A stretch of DNA of 64,000 nucleotides from Ciona savignyi (lineage: Eukaryota > Chordata > Ascidiacea > Phlebobranchia > Cionidae). The stretch covers positions 146,060-210,059 of the forward strand of contig CH003308.1 in NCBI GenBank assembly GCA_000149265.1. Direction: 5' to 3'. Below, one piece after another: positions 59,701 to 64,000 of the stretch. Every line of letters starts with the position of its first letter. The first letter of the stretch is position 1. The notes below the pieces were generated by a model that saw only the letters and a program-made list of their open reading frames with translations, was not told the DNA's origin and made no database searches. The translations under genes and the position numbers were made by a program.

Positions 59701-61369
59701 TCTTGGTTTACTACTTTTTTAACCTGAAATAAAATAGAATTTTGCTTAAGGGTGGGGAGAATAATGTTCATAGTACCGTACTGAATTTTAAACTTTGTGG
59801 TTCTAGATTCCCCAGGACACCATTAATAAAAACACACCCCAAAATCTACAACAATTCTGTAAAATTGTACAAATAATTTTAATAGAAAGAAAAGAACTTG
59901 TTGTTTTTTTAGATGTCAGAAATAAGCTTTATAGGCTACCATATTTCAGAAAAGTAAAATATCATATTCTATATTGCCGCCTGCTGTAATGTCCCAACAC
60001 AGGTCTACCCCTGCTCTAAAAAGTTGTTTGTCTTCCTTTAGTAAACTACTAATACAAAACAATTAATTTGTGTGAATAAGTAAACATATATATAGAGTCA
60101 ATAAACCCATGTAAACTCTACACGCCACCTAAGGAAGCATGCCACACAGTTTATGAAACATCAGTTTACACTATTAGTATGCAAACCTCCGCAATCAATC
60201 ATTATTTTTTTACATTAGGTGAAAACTAAAAATAATGCATTGACTATTATTATGCAGTGTTTAATTCTTAAATATTAATGTGTCTACATCTCTGTATTGC
60301 CTAAAAACTATTTACTAATTTAATAGAGAGTGACTAATAACTCCCATGTACCTTAAATTTGTCCAGCCCAAGATTTTCTGGTTGTTTCTCTCCAGGTGTA
60401 ATAGATCTCAAGAAATCTTCTGGCGTCATGAAGATTTCACTGTCTCCGTTCTCATTGATAAATTTATATGTCGCAAAATAGCGAAATATTTTATCAGGTG
60501 TGGAATAAGCACGAATCCGATTTTCATACTCGATAAATCGACGGTCCTGTGTATAGTTAGTTGCTTTGGTATAATGTTACAAGACTCTATTCAGAATTAA
60601 AGTGAGAAAATGGTCACGTTGATAACCCAAGTATTGCCGAGACGCAAGAAACACTTTTTTTAAATTGATGCATGACATGCACGTTAGCAAAGCCTTTCCT
60701 ATAGGGAAGTATTCAGACCAGATGGCCAGATGAATGACACCAGTTGCTGTTAAAAAGTATCAAATTACTTTAAAAACTAGTAAGCACTTAGAGAACAAAG
60801 TGTGATTTTTTGCATTTTTAGAAAACAAAGCAAAATTGTGAACTAAATGTGAATTGGTTTCCTTGGACTGAAACCTTACAATGTGGAAGATACTTGTACT
60901 TTTGGGTAACTATATCCATACTACAATTTGTATTACAACTTTGCTTATGGGTATGATATAATATAAAGGGTCTTAAAAGCGAGAACATACAACAGGCACT
61001 TGCTTAGTGTTAAACAAATTAGTATATATGTACAATGTACATGGAAAATCTGTAAAATATACATATTTACTATTTACATTTGATATATACCTTAAAACCA
61101 ATTCTTGGTTTCTTTGTTCCATTCTGTGGATTAGCTGATGGTTCAACGACAGTTTCCTCGGAAAATGTACTTCCAGAATTTTCTGTCATTGCAGCTTTGC
61201 AGTACACAAATTTGGGAAAGTTTCGCCATTTCAATTGCTCAATTTTACTTCCATTAGTACAAACTAACGCATTTGGAGATGTCACATCAAATGCAGATCG
61301 AGCAGAATTATGATAGAATATCAAAGTCCCAGTAGCAGCGCCCAGCGCCATCCAAGCTTTATGGTTCAT
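53762..61369 (-). CDS. MICU1: MICU1, EF-hand regulator of the mitochondrial calcium uniporter
   Basis: Intermembrane-space protein that keeps the MCU channel closed at low calcium. Exons in transcript order: 61369-61091, 60546-60352, 59723-59583, 59207-59051, 56657-56536, 56137-56006, 55307-55149, 53992-53762 (TAA); all phases agree, 471 residues (human about 476). The N-terminus [20 protein letters not shown] is hydrophobic, fitting import or membrane anchoring, and is followed by a basic [12 protein letters not shown] stretch like the MICU1 poly-Lys region. Conserved blocks: [53 protein letters not shown]. Both canonical EF-hand loops are intact: [12 protein letters not shown] (about 219-230) and [12 protein letters not shown] (about 417-428). 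An upstream acceptor at 56194 would add 19 residues in frame to exon 6. The last intron contains the 100-N gap. It lies downstream of FKBP3 on the same strand, 517 bp away. Confidence 0.95.
54074..54173. other. Assembly gap, 100 N
   Basis: Exactly 100 N, the usual placeholder for a gap of unknown length. It sits in the last intron of MICU1 (53993-55148), so the coding sequence is not affected. Confidence 0.99.
56658..59050. other. Long MICU1 intron
   Basis: This 2.4-kb intron contains the SINE at 57070-57411. I see nothing else recognisable in it, only AT-rich sequence. Confidence 0.6.
57070..57411 (+). repeat. tRNA-derived SINE (copy A), best preserved, with duplicated head
   Basis: The tRNA-like 5' end CCGGCCCGATGGTCTAGCGG (A-box-like) is present twice in tandem (57070-57093 and 57094-57117), followed by an anticodon-arm-like CCTTTCAATCGAAAGG and a B-box-like GGTTGCAGGTGCG. 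The body and a tail of six TATCC-type units complete it. It is the reference for the other copies in this window. Confidence 0.92.
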
Positions 61370-61886
61370 GATGTATTTATTTGTTAAAAAACATGATTAA
61401 TTACAATTAAATGAAATCGGACAGGTCCTGTGTTAGGAAGAAGTTAAATTTGTTAATTTGGCAGTTTAAAATAAAATTATCACTCTAAAATGCAACAAAC
61501 TAGTCTTTTAATTAACAACACTGAATTTTTACAAAACTGCACCTTTACTTTATAAAAATCTTTACGGTGTTGTGGTATATAGTCTAGGAACAAAGCGGTT
61601 ACCAGTAAATTATCAAATTTTAGCATGTCCTGCTAGAGTAGTGTTTTATCAGTATAATAATTTTAATGGGAAGACAATTTTTATGCGTCACTTGGCAAAA
61701 TTAAAGATACTTCAATAGCTAAATTTCCCTTTACGTGCTTAAATCAAAACAATCGAAATAAAATCATTAAATTGTTTTTCGTGCAAGAATTCAGATAACT
61801 GAATGAATTCGTACAACAACATACTACACACACATTACACACAAATTGTTCCCTTACCAAATTAAAATACGCTGGTAAACTAAACC
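61370..61886. other. Spacer between FKBP3 and MICU1 (both minus)
   Basis: 517 bp of AT-rich sequence with no open frame of note. It must contain the FKBP3 3' end and the MICU1 promoter or 5' untranslated region. It is too long for the tight spacing expected of a trans-spliced operon. Confidence 0.55.
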
Positions 61887-62546
61887 TTAGTCAATTCTCA
61901 AAAGTTCTACCTCAAAAATAAGAGTAGCATTTGGTGGGATTTTTCCCTCCGGTTTTCCACTTTTGCCATAGGCCCACTCTGGCTCAATTGTAATTTGAGC
62001 CTTCTCCCCAACACTCATGCCCATCAGTGCTTCATCCCAGCCTTTTATAACATGGCCCTTTCCCACTTTAAATGAAAGTGGCATGTTTTTCTTCTTTTTA
62101 GATCCAGCCTGTAGGCTATCAAACTCGGTTCCATTTTCAAGCTTTCCTGTGTAATAACAGCTGACTTTATCACCCTTTTTAGGAAAGTTTTGTTTATCTC
62201 CCTTTTTCAAAACAATTTTTTTAAATTTGGGTTCTTCATGTACCTCTTCCTCTTCCTTCCCTTTGCACTGCTTTACTTGCATTGTGGCAACTTTTGCAGT
62301 TATTTCAACAACAGTGTCATATTCAGACCCTTTAAACGCTTGTTTCTCAAATAATTTTAAGTAAGCTTCAGTGAGATGGTCTTTTTTTGATGTCTTTGTT
62401 ACATTTTTCAAGCTTCCTTGCAGCTTTTCTTCGTTAAGAAAGCGTGGAGCTGCATTTTCCTGAAGAAACTGGACAATTTCCTTCTTTCCAATGGTGTCGG
62501 ACATTAAGGTGGATTTGTCCCACTGCTGCTCAACTATGGCAGCCAT
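61887..62546 (-). CDS. FKBP3: FKBP3 (FKBP25), nuclear peptidyl-prolyl isomerase, intronless
   Basis: 219 residues in one open frame (human 224). The N-terminal helical BTHB domain is recognisable by KKEIVQFLQENAAPRFLNEE and TKTSKKDHLTEAYLKLFE. A Lys/Glu linker (KGKEEEEVHEEP) leads to the C-terminal FKBP domain: LKKGDKQNFPKKGDKVSCYY, then the Lys-rich insert SKKKKNMPLSFKVGKGHVIK that is typical of FKBP25, then GWDEALMGMSVGEKAQITIE and PEWAYGKSG, ending FEVELLRID. The family binds nucleic acids and chromatin factors and isomerises prolyl bonds; FKBP25 prefers rapamycin over FK506. The start Met follows TAAA directly and matches the vertebrate MAA start. Like the HSF gene, it has no introns. Confidence 0.95.
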   Translation of the reverse strand: MAAIVEQQWDKSTLMSDTIGKKEIVQFLQENAAPRFLNEEKLQGSLKNVTKTSKKDHLTEAYLKLFEKQAFKGSEYDTVVEITAKVATMQVKQCKGKEEEEVHEEPKFKKIVLKKGDKQNFPKKGDKVSCYYTGKLENGTEFDSLQAGSKKKKNMPLSFKVGKGHVIKGWDEALMGMSVGEKAQITIEPEWAYGKSGKPEGKIPPNATLIFEVELLRID

Positions 62547-63579
62547 TTAGTTTTTGTAGTTACTTACTTGCCTGTCTTTACGTTGCTTTTGAATTGACCT
62601 ATAGGATGAATAAATTATTTATGAATCTTGATTTTTAATAAAAAGAGTTACTTCTCTGAAGGGTGGGACTTTACGTATTACTTAAATTTAGCTTATGTAG
62701 ACCTCAGTAATTTCAAGAGTACTTAAAATCAATTTATCCTGTGATTTGTATTTGTACAATAAGGTCATAAACTTTGTGATGTGATGTTACCGGTAGTGAC
62801 AATTAATCAATCTTGGATTTTATTACATGTTATCCATGTTTTTTTTTATGAAAACTTACTTTAAATTAAAAAAAAATTATTTATAATAATTTTACATTGC
62901 GTTTTAACAGATTAACATAACAAAGAAGTAATGAAGTTATAAAAACAGCCTCTGCACAGGCTTTAACCAGTGTAAATTGCAAAAAAAAGTCTACAAACCA
63001 TCGTTTTCCATTTATTAGCCTTTTAGTTGTTCAATTGTCTCTCTTTACTGTCACTTTATTACCCACCCATGAATGCAAAATAAATGTCATTATTGTTTTA
63101 CTGAATCTATGGACACTAGACAGTGACAATATTAAGAACAGAAATAGACATGTTTTTCTTATAAAAGACGACGCACAAGAGAACATGAAACTTTCTCTTA
63201 GCACAACTAAACTATAGCACTTCTTGCACACCACTATTGTTCTTCCATCACAAAAAGGCAATCGGGTTACAGATACAACAAAACATAACCAGATTTAAAA
63301 CACTGAAAGGGTGCGAGTTGAACATTTGTCACGCAATGGGCAGCAGCACAATATTCCCCACAGTTGCCCCAGCTGTGAAGATAAATATGTAGTTTCCCGA
63401 CATTTTAGTGTATTGGTATGTCCACGTCACCCGAATGCGTACACGGTGCCTTGGAAGAAACTGTATATGAAGGTAACTACCCACGTTACTAACGGAGTGC
63501 TTTCTCCAAGCATGCAAACCTTAATTATAGAAATCATCCCTACAACTAAATATGCACTTATAGCATGAGTCGGTGTGCG

Positions 63580-63690
63580 ACAGTAATGCTTAACGCTAAA
63601 GCAGTAAGAATATAACGGTTAATGCTGAATTGGTAACGTTATCGCTGAAACAGTAATTTTAATGCTGAGAGTTTAACGCTTTAAGGCTGA
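63580..63690. repeat. Degenerate short tandem repeats
   Basis: Variants of TTAACGCT, GGTTAATGCTGAA, GGTAACGTTATCGCTGAA and TTTTAATGCTGA follow each other with a period of roughly 25 bp. The copies are too diverged for a clear consensus. Confidence 0.5.
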
Positions 63691-63730
63691 AAGAAACCTA
63701 AATTCCTACAGAAAAAAAGGAGTAAAAATG

Positions 63731-63950
63731 CGGTACCTCCAAATACTACAGGACCGCTTGGACCGTTTGGATCGCATAGAACGCTTCAATCGCTTGGATC
63801 GCTTACTATACTTCGTAGTTACAAAAGCAGTGATATTAATGTTAGGGTTGGGGTTAAAGTTAGTTCTGGGGTTGAGATTAGTGTTTAGGACAGGATAAGA
63901 ATTACTTTCCATAGCAATCTAAGTGATCCAAGCGCTCCTGTAGTATTTAG
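63731..63950. mobile_element. hAT-like MITE, copy 2 (reverse orientation)
   Basis: Read on the minus strand it matches the element at 3467-3667 throughout, including the CCCTAA-like interior and the AAATACTACAGGA tips. The end at 63731 (CGGTACCTCCAAATACTAC) is complete. The end at 63950 has lost the last bases of the inverted repeat, and no clear target duplication remains. It also carries an extra CGCTTGGA-type subrepeat absent from copy 1. Confidence 0.8.
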
Positions 63951-64000
63951 CCAGTATGGAAAGTACGGCAGCTGCACACTCGAGTTTTTTTCCCCTGCGT

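Larger units (their letters stand above)
62547..64000. other. Right-hand flank without a recognised gene
   Basis: The segment contains the FKBP3 upstream region, a patch of degenerate repeats at 63580-63690 and the MITE at 63731-63950. Short frames at 63035, 63311 and 63329 have no family resemblance. Confidence 0.5.

Noticed and set aside
61370-62546. FKBP3-MICU1 as a trans-spliced operon
   Set aside because: Same strand, but the 517-bp spacer is much longer than the near-zero spacing of typical tunicate operons, and no spliced-leader acceptor is evident before the MICU1 ATG.
1-64000. CRISPR arrays, bacterial-type operons, rRNA or functional tRNA genes
   Set aside because: Repeats found are SINEs, MITEs, a microsatellite and short tandem arrays. 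The tRNA-like heads belong to SINEs and lack a complete cloverleaf by eye.

Overview
The window is animal nuclear DNA. It is AT-rich, with many small GT-AG introns, metazoan gene families and short mobile elements. The compact genes, the tRNA-derived SINE family ending in a TATCC-type tail and the divergence level of the proteins suggest a tunicate of the Ciona type. The organism is an inference; the gene families were read directly by splicing exons and recognising conserved blocks.

Layout, left to right. 1-3086 (+): 3' part of IFT74 (intraflagellar transport), seven exons. 5004 to about 12081 (-): theta-like diacylglycerol kinase with a long acidic/Ser insert in the catalytic region; its 5' end is unresolved. 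13.4-19.7 kb: gene-poor stretch with a GA microsatellite, a palindrome, SINE debris and a tandem array of about 330-bp units. 19706-33198 (+): FAM184-family coiled-coil protein, 20 coding exons, with a one-base frame break in exon 3 and a 1.3-kb hAT-like non-autonomous element in intron 4. 37288-40568 (-): TIMP-like metalloproteinase inhibitor with a mucin-like Thr/Pro repeat tail. 41777-44544 (+): small GPI-anchored Ly6/CD59-type protein, divergent from TIMP. 46456-47557 (+): mitochondrial ribosomal protein uS17m (MRPS17). 48163-49602 (-): intronless heat shock factor. 53762-61369 (-): MICU1, gatekeeper of the mitochondrial calcium uniporter, eight exons, with a 100-N assembly gap in its last intron. 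61887-62546 (-): intronless FKBP3/FKBP25. 62.5-64 kb: no gene recognised; a second copy of the MITE seen at 3.5 kb lies here in the opposite orientation.

The genes are unrelated housekeeping and signalling loci rather than a pathway cluster; MRPS17 and MICU1 are both mitochondrial, but nothing links them here. No CRISPR array, operon-like defence system or virus-like element was seen. The most unusual items are the TIMP with a mucin-type tail and a reduced C-terminal disulphide set, the exact FAM184 frame break, two in-frame acceptors in MICU1 that could add 19 residues, and several short transposons with clear terminal inverted repeats and target duplications, one of them a 153-bp foldback apparently nested in a SINE.
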